Source: Parapristionchus giblindavisi (taxonomy: Eukaryota; Nematoda; Chromadorea; Rhabditida; Diplogasteridae). Taken from it: a stretch of DNA of 64,000 nt. The stretch's first letter is position 1, and each line of letters opens with the position of its first letter. The notes beneath the pieces are model-generated. The model saw only the letters and a list, made by a program, of their open reading frames with translations, made no database searches and was not told the origin of the DNA. Shown one piece after another: positions 12,791 to 24,171 of the stretch. The position numbers were made by a program, and so were the translations under genes. The stretch is from NCBI GenBank assembly GCA_943737045.1, contig CALSFV010000212.1, forward strand, positions 481,001-545,000, written 5' to 3'.

Positions 12791-14003
12791 TTGATTCCAG
12801 CAAAGAATGCGTGCCGTGGTAGAGGATGAGGGAGGCAAACGTGGGGGAGGAGGAGGAAGAGGAGGAATATCCGTCTTTGGACTTTAGCTGGCGGTCGGAA
12901 AGAAGAGCGTCAAGAAGGCTAGACATGGGTGAGATTATTGATCTTTGATCTTTGAATACTTGATCTTTGATCTTTGAATACTTGATCCTTGATCTTTGAC
13001 TACTTGATCTTTGATCTTTGCAGACCCAAAGACGCGGACTTCCGTGCAGCCAAGGCACAGCACAATAAGGTAAAGAGAAAGTTCTAATCGATATCAATAT
13101 ATTGATTTATTGATTGATTCGTGTCGTTCCATGTTTTGTTATATCAGGTTACCTGTTCGTTGTTGTTACAGTTGTTGATCTTTGATCTTTGTTGTTTTCA
13201 TTATCTAGTTCACTCTTACCTCTTGTTTCCTCTTTTCCATTCTACCGTAATCATTATCTTACTGTATTCCCTTCCTCATCGAAGTCTCTCAAAGATATTA
13301 CTATTATTGTTCAAAGAATACAAATTGAATAAAGTTATTTTGACGATTGGATGAGCTGAAATATTATATCATTATAAGAAAGATAATACACTCAATAAAT
13401 GGATGGCTGAATATTATTGTTGTATCTTTGCTGCCAGATATCCGAAGGGGAAGATTACTTCCTTGATAGATTATATTGATGGCGTTTAGAAACCAGCATA
13501 TTTAGTATCATTGAAATAATGCTTCTCTGATAGTTATTATGGGCTTGCTGTTGCACGTATTCAACTAGTCCATGACAAACTGAGCTACTTTGCATGTTTT
13601 TATATTTATATAACTTTATTCAGCCGATTAGGGTCTGCTGGATTCTCAAAAGAGTCCAAAGGGCGAGGAGGGAGTCTAGCCAAGATTATTCATGTCGCAT
13701 ATTATCCTTTGTGTACTAGATATGCCATATTGAATGAGTATAGCAGAAATACAGAAGCTGAGGACAACAAATATTATTGGATTGAATAATGAGAATTCGA
13801 TAAACTGATGGCAGCATGCGGTATTTGTGTTTCACTGGGTCATCATTCATTTTTTGAATAGAGTAAGAAGACAATCAGTGATCGTTGGGAATAAAGAAAA
13901 TAAATACATGTTTAAAAATACAGTTATAAAATAATTACAAAACAATAATTAATAATTACGATAATTAATTTAACTAATAATTACAAATTAATTACATGCC
14001 CAT

Positions 14004-14078
14004 ATGGACGAACTCTCTTCGATGTTCCTTCAGAAACTTGTCCGTATTTTCGGTAGCGAGAACGAAAATAAAACTGAG
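14004..14078 (+). pseudogene. Ancient, diverged DDX27-type exon
   Basis: Reads MDELSSMFLQKLVRIFGSEN, aligning to IDELASMSLQKPVRIFINEN of the recent copies but with many changes. Sisters are at 28177-28259 (minus) and 45696-45770 (plus, with its CAG acceptor kept). This layer of duplication is clearly older than the other fragments. Confidence 0.7.
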
Positions 14079-14443
14079 GTAAAGTTCAATTTAATTTAAA
14101 TGACACTGATGATATTTATGTCTGTCTATCATTCAATATCTAGACAAATACCTGTAACATTCTTCTGATATTTTGTTTATAATACACCACTACCTGTTGA
14201 TTCGATGTATCACGGAGTATATTTGAGATGTCACTGGCTCTTTCAACTTTGATCCTGATTCTTATTGCTGGGAGAATACAGTGAAATATATTAACTATAA
14301 GTGTTCGAGAAGGAGGAATACAATTTAATCCATTGCTCTAGAAAATCGCGAAAATAAAATAATACAAGAGCGGTGAGATAGTGAAACGATTATTATTTTT
14401 CTTTGCTGCAACATATTTTTATCGTGTATCTTATTTTACGACA

Positions 14444-14543
14444 CGCCACGGGTTAATTTGACACTCGCTGCTCTGGCGATGCTCTTTCGCTTTTTTAGTC
14501 TACGAGAGCAATGCCGAGAGTAAAATTAACTCGGGTTTGCCTC
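14444..14543. mobile_element. Small hairpin MITE, family member 1
   Basis: About 100 bp, able to form a hairpin (GCCACGGGTTAATTTGACACT against its inverted partner AGTAAAATTAACTCGGG). Related to 15102-15211, 46611-46720 and the segment near 53128-53190 by the TTAGCTCG...CTCTGGC pattern. Confidence 0.6.
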
Positions 14544-15101
14544 AATTATTACTCCAATTATTATCTTGGAGTGTGGGAATGAATCCATAGATCGGTATGA
14601 GATACATTCTGATGAGTGGAGATATTACATCTTCTCTGTCACTCTCATGACCACCACGAAGACGAACGAACCCTGATCTTTGATCTTTGAATGATCTTTG
14701 TTCTTTTCACTTTTTTTACTTATCTTTTCCTCTTTTATAGCTTGCTGTAATTGCTGTAATCCTTATCTCATCGTATTTTCTGCCTCATCGAAATCATAGC
14801 CTTCTGTTATTGTTCAAATTATAAAAATTGAAAACAGTTATTATGACGAATATTTATTCATACATATGTTCGTTATATTCATTGATCTTATCGCGTTGAT
14901 GAATAATCGTCGAATGGGAGACAATAAAGATAATGGTAGATGGACAATGAGAGGTTGAGAGAAATGGCTAGGTAGAGATTATGAGATTGATGGACATGAA
15001 GAAAGAGTGTAGAGAGACATGGAAGTTGAAATAAAGATCATCCACCTACACTACATCAGCTGTTATATTGGAATGGACTGAACTGAGAGATGGAGAGAAC
15101 T

Positions 15102-15211
15102 AAAGGCACATCCCGAGCTAATCTACGCTCTGACAACACTCTCTCGCAGACGATGAGTAAGAGAGTGTGGTCAGAGCTAATAGTTTCAAATTAGCTCGTG
15201 GTGTGCCTTTA
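15102..15211. mobile_element. Small hairpin MITE, family member 2
   Basis: About 110 bp with ends AAAGGCACATCCCGAGCTAA and TTAGCTCGTGGTGTGCCTTT. Interior repeats ACTCTC motifs around GCAGACGATG. No coding capacity. Confidence 0.7.
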
Positions 15212-17567
15212 AAGAATAAGAGAATGACGAGAGTGGTCAAGAATAAAATTTTTTTAAAACTTTACATAGTCTAGTTAGCATAAGATTAAATGATATTGAA
15301 GTGAAATTTTATGAATGGCAGTCTCCCTTTAAGGTGGTCTTGATCTGAAGACCCAAGAGGCGGCCCTTCGTGCATCTCCTGATGTAGTAGTGGCCACACC
15401 TGGACGTCTACTTGATCATCTACATAATACACCCACATTCACATTGGCTACCATTGAGGTGAGGAGGGAGTACTGTAGTACAGATTGAATTAATACCGTA
15501 GTCATAGCTGTGGAAGCGTCTTGAAACATAGTTGATACAGGTTAGGTGAGGATTACTGTTGTGATATCAGAAAGTAACAAAAAGAATCGTGTCTGTTTAA
15601 GAAGCAACTTAGTTCCTTTAATGGGGGAATCTAAAGTTTGCTTATTTGGTGGTCTTGAAAACGTAAGGCACCTAGTTGATCGGGTAGTGATTACAAAGAT
15701 TTATCTGTATGATTATGAGCATCAATGAAAGATAGTATAAATATGACTATTTGTGATAATAATTTGTAGCATTTATTAATAATAATAATAATAATAATAA
15801 TATCAGGTATTGGTACTGGATGTGGCTGATCGTATGTTGGAAGAGGCCTTCAAGGATCAAATGGGAGAGATCATTCGAATGTGCAATAAACAGAGACAAA
15901 CACTCCTCTTCTCGGCTACAATGACTGATCAGGTTATTGATTTTATTGATAGGTTTATTGATTTTATTTATTGATTTATTGATTGGTGGAGTGCGAACTT
16001 GCCATCACTGGTTTGGGTATATTAGACAGAATATGCGGATGAAACATGCAAGATTTGTGTTCCGTCATCATTACTGCCAAAGTTGTGTACGATATAGATC
16101 TGCACTTGCCCGGGGAACAATATAACTTGATTTATCGTTCATGTATTATATTGAATAAGAATGATGGTCGAAGTGAATAATCGAACATTTTCACTTATCA
16201 TCGTTAATTTGATTTATAGTAATTATAATTTATCTACGCCCGAGGCACGACAGCAATTAAGTGAATAGCAATAGAAAATGATGACTGAATAGTCTCTTGA
16301 GAATCAATATTTTATCCTATTCTTTTCCTCGTACTTTACCACATGTCTCGTTGCGCCTAGGGCGTAGATTAATTAATTAATTATTCTAAATGACAAAATG
16401 CGGTCTTTGACCTGTGAGATTCGTGTTTGGTTATCTCTTCATTACTCGTGTATTATATCATACAAATAATAAGTTCCAGTCTGTCATTACGATAATGATT
16501 ATTTGCATCTACAGATCGACGAACTGGCCTCGATGTCCCTTCAGAAGCCCGTGCGTATCTTCATCAACGAGAACACCGACACCGCACTCAAACTAAGGTT
16601 CTTATTTGTTTATTTATTTATCTTTACTATAGTACTGATGGTCGGAATTTGTGCACGTGGTCTAGAATTCATCGAATTCTTATAACAATTGGCCTGCTGA
16701 ATCCGTGTATCACGGAGGATATGTGAATGTTAGGAGAGTGTCAACTTTGATTCGACTATTCGATTTTGCCGACACTTATGTCTGATCATGCCATCAAATC
16801 AATTGAAGCTGATGGCAATTTTTCATCTCGTATATACAATATTGATTTATCGATTTATTGATTGATTGTAGACAAGAGTTCATTCGTCTTCGTGCGGATC
16901 GTGAGAGTGACAGGGAAGCTGTCGTATCTGCACTCATCACAAGGTATACGTATTATCGTATTCATTTAAGGTCATTTAGATAATGATATAAGAGGGGTTA
17001 GAATAAGAAAGTGGCGTAGAATGAAAAGAACCAGGTTTTCAGCCAAACCTGACGACGTCGGATTTGGCCTGCCAATAAAACAGTGTGTAATGTTGTCATG
17101 TGCATCAAATTGTACATTTGCCATTATTGATACTTTATTTATTGTCTTTTAGTGAGATACAACAAATTGACAAAAAAGCAATGTTCAATGTTGGCAGACT
17201 TCTCGCTGCCAAAAACGCATTGTGAATAATTGGCAAGAGGGTGAGGTAGAGGGTGTTGCCAAAAATGACGATAGCCATTTTGTCAGGGAACACGGAGACA
17301 AATTTGACGAAGTAAATGTTGGCAGTGCCAATAGTGATACATTCGTTTTTGGCACGTCGTATGTTGACAAAATTGAAAGTAGCATAATTGGCGGAATTAT
17401 TCAAATTCATTTCCGCCAAATATGCTGCGATCATATTTGGCAAATTACTTTTCCGGATGGAATGCCAAAGTTGCAATGTTCTAATTTGGCAATAGATGTA
17501 AAATTTCGAAATGCCATTTTTGACGCTTTCATTATTGGCAGAAAGACTTAACTCAGAATTCGCCAAA

Positions 17568-18299
17568 AATGACGACGTCAAATTTGGCAAAATTGAAAGT
17601 GCCAAAAATGAAGACTTCAAATTTGGCAAAATTGAAAGTGCCAAAAATGACGACGTCAAATTTGGCAAAATTGAAAGTGCCAAAAATGAAGACTTCAAAT
17701 TTGGCAAAATTGAAAAATGCCAAAAATGACGACGTCAAATTTGGCAGAATTGAAATTGCCAAAAATGAAGACTTCAAATTTGGCAAAATTGAAAAATGCC
17801 AAAAATGACGACGTCAAATTTGGCAGAATTGAAATTGCCAAAAATGACGACGTCAAATTTGGCAGAATTGAAAGTGCCAAAAATGAAGACTTCAAATTTG
17901 GCAAAATTGAAAAATGCCAAAAATGACGACGTCAAATTTGGCAGAATTGAAATTGCCAAAAATGACGACGTCAAATTTGGCAGAATTGAAATTGCCAAAA
18001 ATGACGACGTCAAATTTGGCAGAATTGAAAGTGCCAAAAATGAAGACTTCAAATTTGGCAAAATTGAAAAATGCCAAAAATGACGACGTCAAATTTGGCA
18101 GAATTGAAATTGCCAAAAATGACGACGTCAAATTTGGCAAAATTGAAAAATGCCAAAAATGACGACGTCAAATTTGGCAGAATTGAAAGTGCCAAAAATG
18201 AAGACTTCAAATTTGGCAAAATTGAAAAATGCCAAAAATGACGACGTCAAATTTGGCAGAATTGAAATTGCCAAAAATGACGACGTCAAATTTGGCAAA
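17568..18299. repeat. Left array: 19 near-palindromic ~39-bp units
   Basis: Each unit has a 27-base near-palindrome starting GCCAAAAATGA and ending CAAATTTGGC, then a spacer such as AGAATTGAAATT. The core is either GACGACGTC (13 units) or GAAGACTTC (6 units). In all 19 the two variable bases change together so the dyad is preserved. The frames translating as repeats of NDDVKFG or FAKFDVV are artefacts. Confidence 0.92.
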
Positions 18300-18763
18300 T
18301 TCGTGAATGGAAATTGGTGGGTTCTTCGGAGCAGGCCAAACTTCGGAACAAACGAATGGAATATTTAAATAATAACAACTAGTAAAGAACAATAAGAACG
18401 ATAAGAACAATTACAAGGACGTTTAGAGTAGTACATCATGATCGAGTTGTGTGCACGCGGCGCATCATTTATTTCGGAGCGGCATGAATATTTTCAGATA
18501 TCAAAAATCTCAAGTATCGATTCCTCATTTTCTATAATCTAATTCTTCTTTCTTAATCTATGCGCAGCTTACTTATCCATAGATTATGTAATGAAGTATC
18601 CAAATTATCGATTGATAAATTAAGTTATCGATTTGTGCTATTATCTATTGATCTTCTGGATTATAGTAGAGTAATTGGCGTTCTTGATTACAATATTTGT
18701 GTAGCGTATTACGGTATAAATTTGACTGCAGCATATTACGGCATTAATTTGTGCGTATTACAG

Positions 18764-20804
18764 GTACTTGGAGAACGTTGCGTACGACGTGCCCGAGAGC
18801 TACCCTCTGCTGCCCGAGAATCATGTGTGGGGCGAGGCGAATAACGCAGCGACTGGTGAGTAGAGGATACGGTAGCACGATGGTTGGCTATAGTGGACTA
18901 ACTACATTACGGTAGAAGTGGTTATCGTAAACTAATTTTAAGTACACTAGTAGATTCCAACTGACGGGACTGGGTTATTACGAACTAACTAAATTACGGT
19001 AGAAGATAGCCATGGATCTCCTTCTGACTTTGTTGATTTATCTTAGCTATAATAATTAATTGATACTAAGACAAGTACTTCGACAGGATGGGTCGTGCGA
19101 TTCCGAGCAACGTCGGAGCGACGACCTGTCACGGATACGGTCTAATTCAGGTGAATATCGATTTATTCATTTACCCTTCATCGGTTTTCCTGATATTGTT
19201 TTCGTTTGGTTATGATTGGGTTGGAACCTACTTGGGTAGCATTGTCACTAACGACAACACCCACCCATAGGCCGAATAGGGTCTCAAAATCCGGTCAGGT
19301 TTTTCGATTTTAGTGAAATTTTGGCTCAAAATCCGGTCAGGTTTTTATATCGGCGCCACCCTCTCGATTTTTTGCGTCCTGCCCACCCGATTTTAAGTTC
19401 CAGCGGCAAAGGTTGCCCACGTATGGTTCTAGCAAACACGATAATATTTATTGGTTTTTTTCGATCAATTATTGTTTGATTATGGATTGATGTTCTCATG
19501 AGAATGTGGCGAACAATCATTTTTTTTGAAATGGTTCATTTTTTTTGAATCATCTCACACAACTTTTTTGAACATTTTTGAAATTTTAGGGGTGGGTAAC
19601 TAATTTTTTTCAAAAAAAAACTACTTGTGGATCTATCCCTCGGGGTAACCATAAACCATGTACGCCACCCCGGAGGACATAGTCCGCTAATTTTAGCATT
19701 AATATGTAATAGAAACAATTTAAATCATGATTTCGACGTGACTTATTTTGGCCTCAACGACGCAACTATATATAGTTCAGAGACATTTTCATGGCCTCTG
19801 GTTTGTTTAGAGCGATAGAGCTCGAAAAAAGAGCGGGGGTAACTCTTGTTACACTTTTCCGCTAAAACGCACCAGAAGCGAGAAATTCGTGCTCAAAGTT
19901 GAGACTTCACCATACCGAACCGGTGTATTGAGCCCCAAAATGAAAATTGAATAATGAGAGTTCTGGTAGGGCATGCCTAGAGATGTCCAAAAATGGTCCT
20001 AACTCATTTCACCATTTTTGCTTCATTCCGAAGAATAGCCATTTTATCTCAATTCCCCTCTCGTGACGGGCGTGATATGCAGAATGACTTTGTACATCGT
20101 CATCAGAATAGCCGAAAACCAGAAATCCGAAGTCTCAAAATTGAGCTTATCGGCCCTTGATCATACATTGCTATACCCTCGTAATGCGAGGATTGACCCA
20201 CTATATATGGCTCATTTTCAGCTACTTGATACGAAAATAAGCTAAAAATGACGATTTTTAAGCAAAAAATGACGAATGTTCTATATTGACCCACCACTAT
20301 ATAAACCCACTATATAAAAACAATAGCGAGGGCACCGAAAATGTATGCCCTTGATCGATTCTCTCACAAAGGGCCTCATATATTATCCGACGCTTTTGAA
20401 ATCGATAACGACACTAGAGATTGCGAAGGTTGAGTGTTTTATGTGTAATTTAGATTACGTATCGATAAGTGCGGTAAATAAATAGCGATCTTTCCGTATG
20501 AGATATTTTCGTTACAGTATACCTTGATATTTTACAGTTTCTTGAAAATCACGTTTGCACCTTTTCACAGCAAACACAGGTGTTTGATGTACCAAATACA
20601 CTCTTATGCGGTGTTCAAAATACGGTACCAGTAAGAGCAAGCTCTGTGAAAATTAATATTTATTTATTTATTTATATATATGTTTTCTTTTACAGGAATA
20701 ACGATGACGATGCGCCTTCGGGATCAGCAATGGAGGAGAAGAAGAGTAGGACCGCAACTACGATGAGGCCTGATGATGTGACTCCCGACATCGGTAGTCT
20801 CTAA
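18764..20804 (+). pseudogene. Captured 3' exons of an unknown gene inside the foldback
   Basis: Exon-like segments: 18764-18855 (YLENVAYDVPESYPLL, PENHVWGEANNAAT), 19071-19150 (KYFDRMGRAIPSNVGATTC, HGYGLIQ) joining in phase through GAC, 20571-20630 (TQVFDVPNTLLCGVQNT) in phase, and 20696-20804 (NNDDDAPSGSAMEEKKS ... DVTPDIGSL, stop TAA). All have GT/AG borders and higher GC than their surroundings, as real exons do. The third-to-fourth junction is out of phase, so an exon is missing or the gene is broken. It appears to be the C-terminal part of a protein with an acidic, charged tail; I do not recognise the family. It lies wholly between the arms of a foldback. Confidence 0.55.
19795..20083. 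repeat. Dispersed repeat, partner of 290-585
   Basis: Shares ordered blocks with the start of the window, ending in CTCGTGACGGGCGTGATATGCA. Here it lies in the second intron-like gap of the captured gene. Confidence 0.6.
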
Positions 20805-21353
20805 TCCCCTTACCATTCCTCTTTTCACCGTGTATGCACACACTTATTTTTTGTAACGTTTATTTCTCTATGTAATACCTAATAGTTTGCCGAAAACATT
20901 CTGTATTACATCATAGTCGAATCATGTTCATTGTGTGTAACGAACTAGGATGTTTTTTGCTAATTTTTTATCATGCGTGTCGGATATACACAGTTCTTTC
21001 CGTGGGTATTTTCTCTTAAACTATTCGAAAATCCCCACTTCAAAAGTTACTGAACCATCCCGCTTCTCGGACATTCGCTCTTTCATTACAATTCTCATGG
21101 AAAGATCTGTATATCATCGATACTCAAAATCGATACTTGAGATTTTTGATATCTGAAAATATTCATGCTGCTCCGAAATAAATGATGCGCCGCGTGCACA
21201 CAACTCGATCATGATGTACTACTCTAAACGTCCTTGTAATTGTTCTTATCGTTCTTATTGTTCTTTACTAGATGTTATTATTTTAATATTCCTTTCGTTT
21301 GTTCCGAAGTTTGGCCTGCTCCGAAGAACCCACCAATTTCCATTCACGAATTT

Positions 21354-22048
21354 GCCAAATTTGACGTCGTCATTTTTGGCATTTTTCAATTTTGCCAAAT
21401 TTGACGTCGTCATTTTTGGCACTTTCAATTGTGCCAAATTTGACGTCTTCATTTTTGGCACTTTCAATTGTGCCAAATTTGAAGTCTTCATTTTTGGCAC
21501 TTTCAATTCTGCCAAATTTGACGTCGTCATTTTTGGCACTTTCAATTGTGCCAAATTTGAAGTCTTCATTTTTGGCACTTTCAATTCTGCCAAATTTGAC
21601 GTCGTCATTTTTGGCACTTTCAATTCTGCCAAATTTGACGTCGTCATTTTTGGCAATTTCAATTCTGCCAAATTTGACGTCGTCATTTTTGGCAATTTCA
21701 ATTCTGCCAAATTTGACGTCGTCATTTTTGGCATTTTTCAATTTTGCCAAATTTGAAGTCTTCATTTTTGGCACTTTCAATTCTGCCAAATTTGGCGTCG
21801 TCATTTTTGGCAATTTCAATTCTGCCAAATTTGACGTCGTCATTTTTGGCATTTTTCAATTTTGCCAAATTTGAAGTCTTCATTTTTGGCACTTTCAATT
21901 CTGCCAAATTTGACGTCGTCATTTTTGGCAATTTCAATTCTGCCAAATTTGACGTCGTCATTTGTGGCATTTTTCAATTTTGCCAAATTTGAAGTCTTCA
22001 TTTTTGGCACTTTCAATTCTGCCAAATTTGACGTCGTCAGATTTGGCG
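21354..22048. repeat. Right array: 18 near-palindromic ~39-bp units
   Basis: Inverted relative to the left array. Cores read GACGTCGTC in 11 units and GAAGTCTTC in 5; one unit (near 21440) is the mixed GACGTCTTC and one (near 21793) is GGCGTCGTC. Two further units have changes in the outer dyad (near 21963 and 22037). The unit order differs from the left array. Confidence 0.92.
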
Positions 22049-22873
22049 AATTCTGAGTTAAGTCTTTCTGCCAATAATGAAAGCGTAAAAAATGGCATTT
22101 CGAAATTTTACATCTATTGCCAAATTGGACGATGTCCGAATTGGCATTTTCGAATTTTTCGGAAAACGCCAATTATGACATCGACAATATTGGCAAAACG
22201 ACATTTTGAGAATACTGCCAACATTGACGGATGCAAATTTGTCATCTTTCCAATCCACTCAACTTTAGCCCCAGTAATCTAGTCTGCCAATTATGAGCCC
22301 ATCACATTTGTCAGTTCACTGTTCTCACCCTCTCTGCCAACATTGCAATGTTCATTTTTGTCCATCGGCTGTATTTTATCGAATGCCAATAATGAAGTTT
22401 TAGAATTTGGTTGACGTTTCACATGCCAAATAAGCACTTTGCACATTTGACAGACAGGCAGCTTCAACGAAATGCCAACAATGAAAATGTCTAAATTGTC
22501 AGCCCTCTTGTGCCAAATCCGACGTCGTCAGAATTGGCAAAAATCATGATTTTTTCATTCTACGCCACTTTCTTATTCTAACCCCTCTTATATGAAGTGG
22601 AATACGTATAGATACGTGCCATCGTATTTATGAGTACTCCACTTCATATCATGATCTATCAACTATTATACATTACTTTTGCAGCGCATAAAGCATATAT
22701 TATTATTATTATATTATTATTATATTATTTATTGATTGATTTTGTCTCTTCTATCAATAGTCTCACTATGCATCAATCGATATTCTTCCAGAACCTTCTC
22801 CGTTCGCACACTTGTATTTGTTCGAACGAAGAGAGAATGTCAGCGGGTGCAGATCATACTCGGTCTGCTTGGA

Positions 22874-23040
22874 TTGAGAACTGGTACTGTAGTTGATGAT
22901 AACTGGTAGGGATACAGTAGTTGACGAGAACTGCTAGGATACTGTAGTTGTTGAGAACTGGTAGGATACTGTAGTTGTTGAGAACTGGAAGGATATTGTA
23001 GTTGTTGAGAACTAGTAGGGATACTGTAGTTGTTGAGAAC
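22874..23040 (+). repeat. Short splice-donor minisatellite
   Basis: About six irregular units of TTGAGAACTGGTAGGGATACTGTAG following the DDX27 exon that ends at 22883; homologous to 9806-11170 but much shorter. Confidence 0.85.
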
Positions 23041-23428
23041 TGAATTATTGAGTACTGTAGGTATTAATTTTATAAGATTTCACTGTAAGTGAATATTGAT
23101 TCTTTCTGTTTTGAACGGCTTACATTTTCGACATTTATGGTTGAGCGCTGCAATCATTAGTATGTACTGTTGAGATTATCTGGTTATAGGTCAACTACAC
23201 TCTGGTCTGATGGCAAGTTCGCACTCCACCATGAATCAATCAATAGACCAATAAATCAATAAATAAAATCAATAAACCTATCAATAAAATCAATAACCTG
23301 ATCAGTCATTGTAGCCGAGAAGAGGAGTGTTTGTCTCTGTTTATTGCACATTCGAATGATCTCTCCCATCTGATCCTTGAAGGCTTCTTCCAACATACGA
23401 TCAGCCTCATCCAGTACCAATACCTGAT

Positions 23429-23452
23429 AATAATAATAATAATAATAATAAT

Positions 23453-23493
<41 letters not shown>

Positions 23494-23508
23494 TAATAAT
23501 AATAATAA

Positions 23509-23598
<90 letters not shown>
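23429..23598. repeat. (TAA)n microsatellite with interruptions
   Basis: An expanded version of the short (ATA)n just before the DEAD-motif exon at 15778-15802. The poly-Ile/Leu/Tyr frames are artefacts. Confidence 0.95.
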
Positions 23599-23599
<1 letters not shown>

Positions 23600-24124
23600 G
23601 GCAAAGGTAAAGGTACAACCCGTTATTCAAGGCACACGAAGTCCTGCGGATGATCACTGCTAGGCCAGCGATCTTTCAAGGCCAATTCAGTCCGGAGGGC
23701 CTAATCTTCGGATCTAATTTACCGCGTGATCTAGTCACTACCAATTCCCCTTTCGGGCGCCTTGGTGGGGTGGATATTGATATTAAATGCTACAAATTGT
23801 CATTACACTAGTTGCAGTTATACTATCGTTCATCATAAAGATATGACAATGCTGTAATCTTCAATTAATCAATCAGACTGTAATTACTGCTCGACCAACT
23901 AGGCGCTTTACGGTTTCAAGACCATCATATATATAAACTTTTGTTTCCGTCATTAATAAACGAGGTATCCCTTCAAAATCACTCAGATTCTTTTTGTTCG
24001 GTGTCGTTGTGATACCACAACAGTAATTCCTTCTCACCTAACCTGTATCAACTATGTTTCAAGGCGCTTCCACAGCTATGACTACGGTATTAATTCAATC
24101 TGTACTACAGTACTCCCTCCTCAC
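23599..24124. other. Intron of copy 4 with an unknown GC-richer insert
   Basis: 23610-23765 (GTACAACCCGTTATTCAAGG onward) has no match elsewhere in the window and is richer in GC; it may be a small insertion. From 23790 on, the sequence is the inverted counterpart of the intron at 15459-15806. Confidence 0.45.
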
Positions 24125-24171
24125 CTCAATAGTAGCCAATGTGAATGTGGGTGTATTATGTAGATGATCAA

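Larger units (their letters stand above)
8811..13087 (+). pseudogene. DDX27: DDX27 copy 2: core exons joined to terminal exons (broken)
   Basis: Exons: 8811-8893 (IDELASMTLQKPVRIFINEN), 9587-9658 (QEVIRLRAGRESNRE), 9724-9815 (TFSDRTLVFVRTKRECQR, motif IV), 11318-11385 (QLHSGLTQTQRVEALAKF), then a jump to 12801-12928 (QRMRAVVEDEGG fused to VGKKSVKKARHG) and the last exon 13024-13087 (PKDADFRAAKAQHNK, stop TAA). Exon phases agree with the other copies up to 11385. Motifs V and VI and five following exons are missing between 11385 and 12801, where a 1.2-kb inverted-repeat element lies. The fused exon has TAG at 12885-12887. AATAAA follows at 13328. A helicase lacking motifs V and VI cannot work; I call it a pseudogene. 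Confidence 0.87.
13088..15333 (+). other. DDX27 3' flank with decayed older helicase fragment
   Basis: Contains AATAAA at 13328-13333, a degenerate helicase exon at 14004-14078, a relic of the QEFIR exon on the minus strand around 14640-14675, and two small hairpin MITEs (14444-14543, 15102-15211). The segment is repeated inverted at 27432-32388 and directly at 44806-46720, so it is an established duplicated unit. No intact gene is seen. Confidence 0.65.
16991..22588. mobile_element. 5.6-kb foldback element with minisatellite arms and captured exons
   Basis: Ends are inverted copies: AGAGGGGTTAGAATAAGAAA at 16991 and its complement ending at 22588, flanked by TATA on both sides (16987-16990, 22589-22592). 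The arms are about 1.4-1.5 kb: end, diverged spacer, an array of ~39-bp repeats (17568-18299 left, 21354-22048 right), then GAACCCACCAATTTCC-type unique arm sequence to about 18520 and from about 21120. The centre (about 2.6 kb) holds exon-like sequences of an unrelated gene and a dispersed repeat. It is inserted in a DDX27 intron. No transposase is seen, so it would have to be mobilised in trans. It resembles foldback or Pack-type elements in architecture. Confidence 0.85.
15334..23208 (+). pseudogene. DDX27: DDX27 copy 3: core exons, DEAD changed to DVAD, truncated by inversion
   Basis: Exons: 15334-15458 ([20 protein letters not shown], with TPGRLLDHL motif Ib), 15807-15932 (motif II/III exon, FSATMTDQ), 16515-16597 (IDELASMSLQKPVRIFINEN), 16872-16943 (QEFIRLRADRESDRE), 22792-22883 (TFSVRTLVFVRTKRECQR) and the stub 23190-23208 (QLHSGL). 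Phases and splice sites are intact, but motif II at 15819-15830 reads D-V-A-D because GAG became GTG, removing the Glu essential for ATP hydrolysis in DEAD-box proteins. A 5.6-kb foldback lies in the intron 16944-22791. At 23208/23209 the gene stops and sequence continues as an inverted copy. A pseudogene. Confidence 0.9.

Noticed and set aside
13121..13354. 77-aa frame MSFHVLLYQVTC..., repeated at 32122-32355 and 44714-45037
   Set aside because: Lies in the DDX27 3' UTR/flank; conserved only because the flank was duplicated.
17135..18410. Long frames on both strands through 17135-18410 and 21211-22172, at first sight a repeat protein or a CRISPR-like array
   Set aside because: Frames are open on both strands and several phases because the ~39-bp unit lacks stops; the units are contiguous near-palindromes without unique spacers, so not CRISPR, and there is no start or codon bias.
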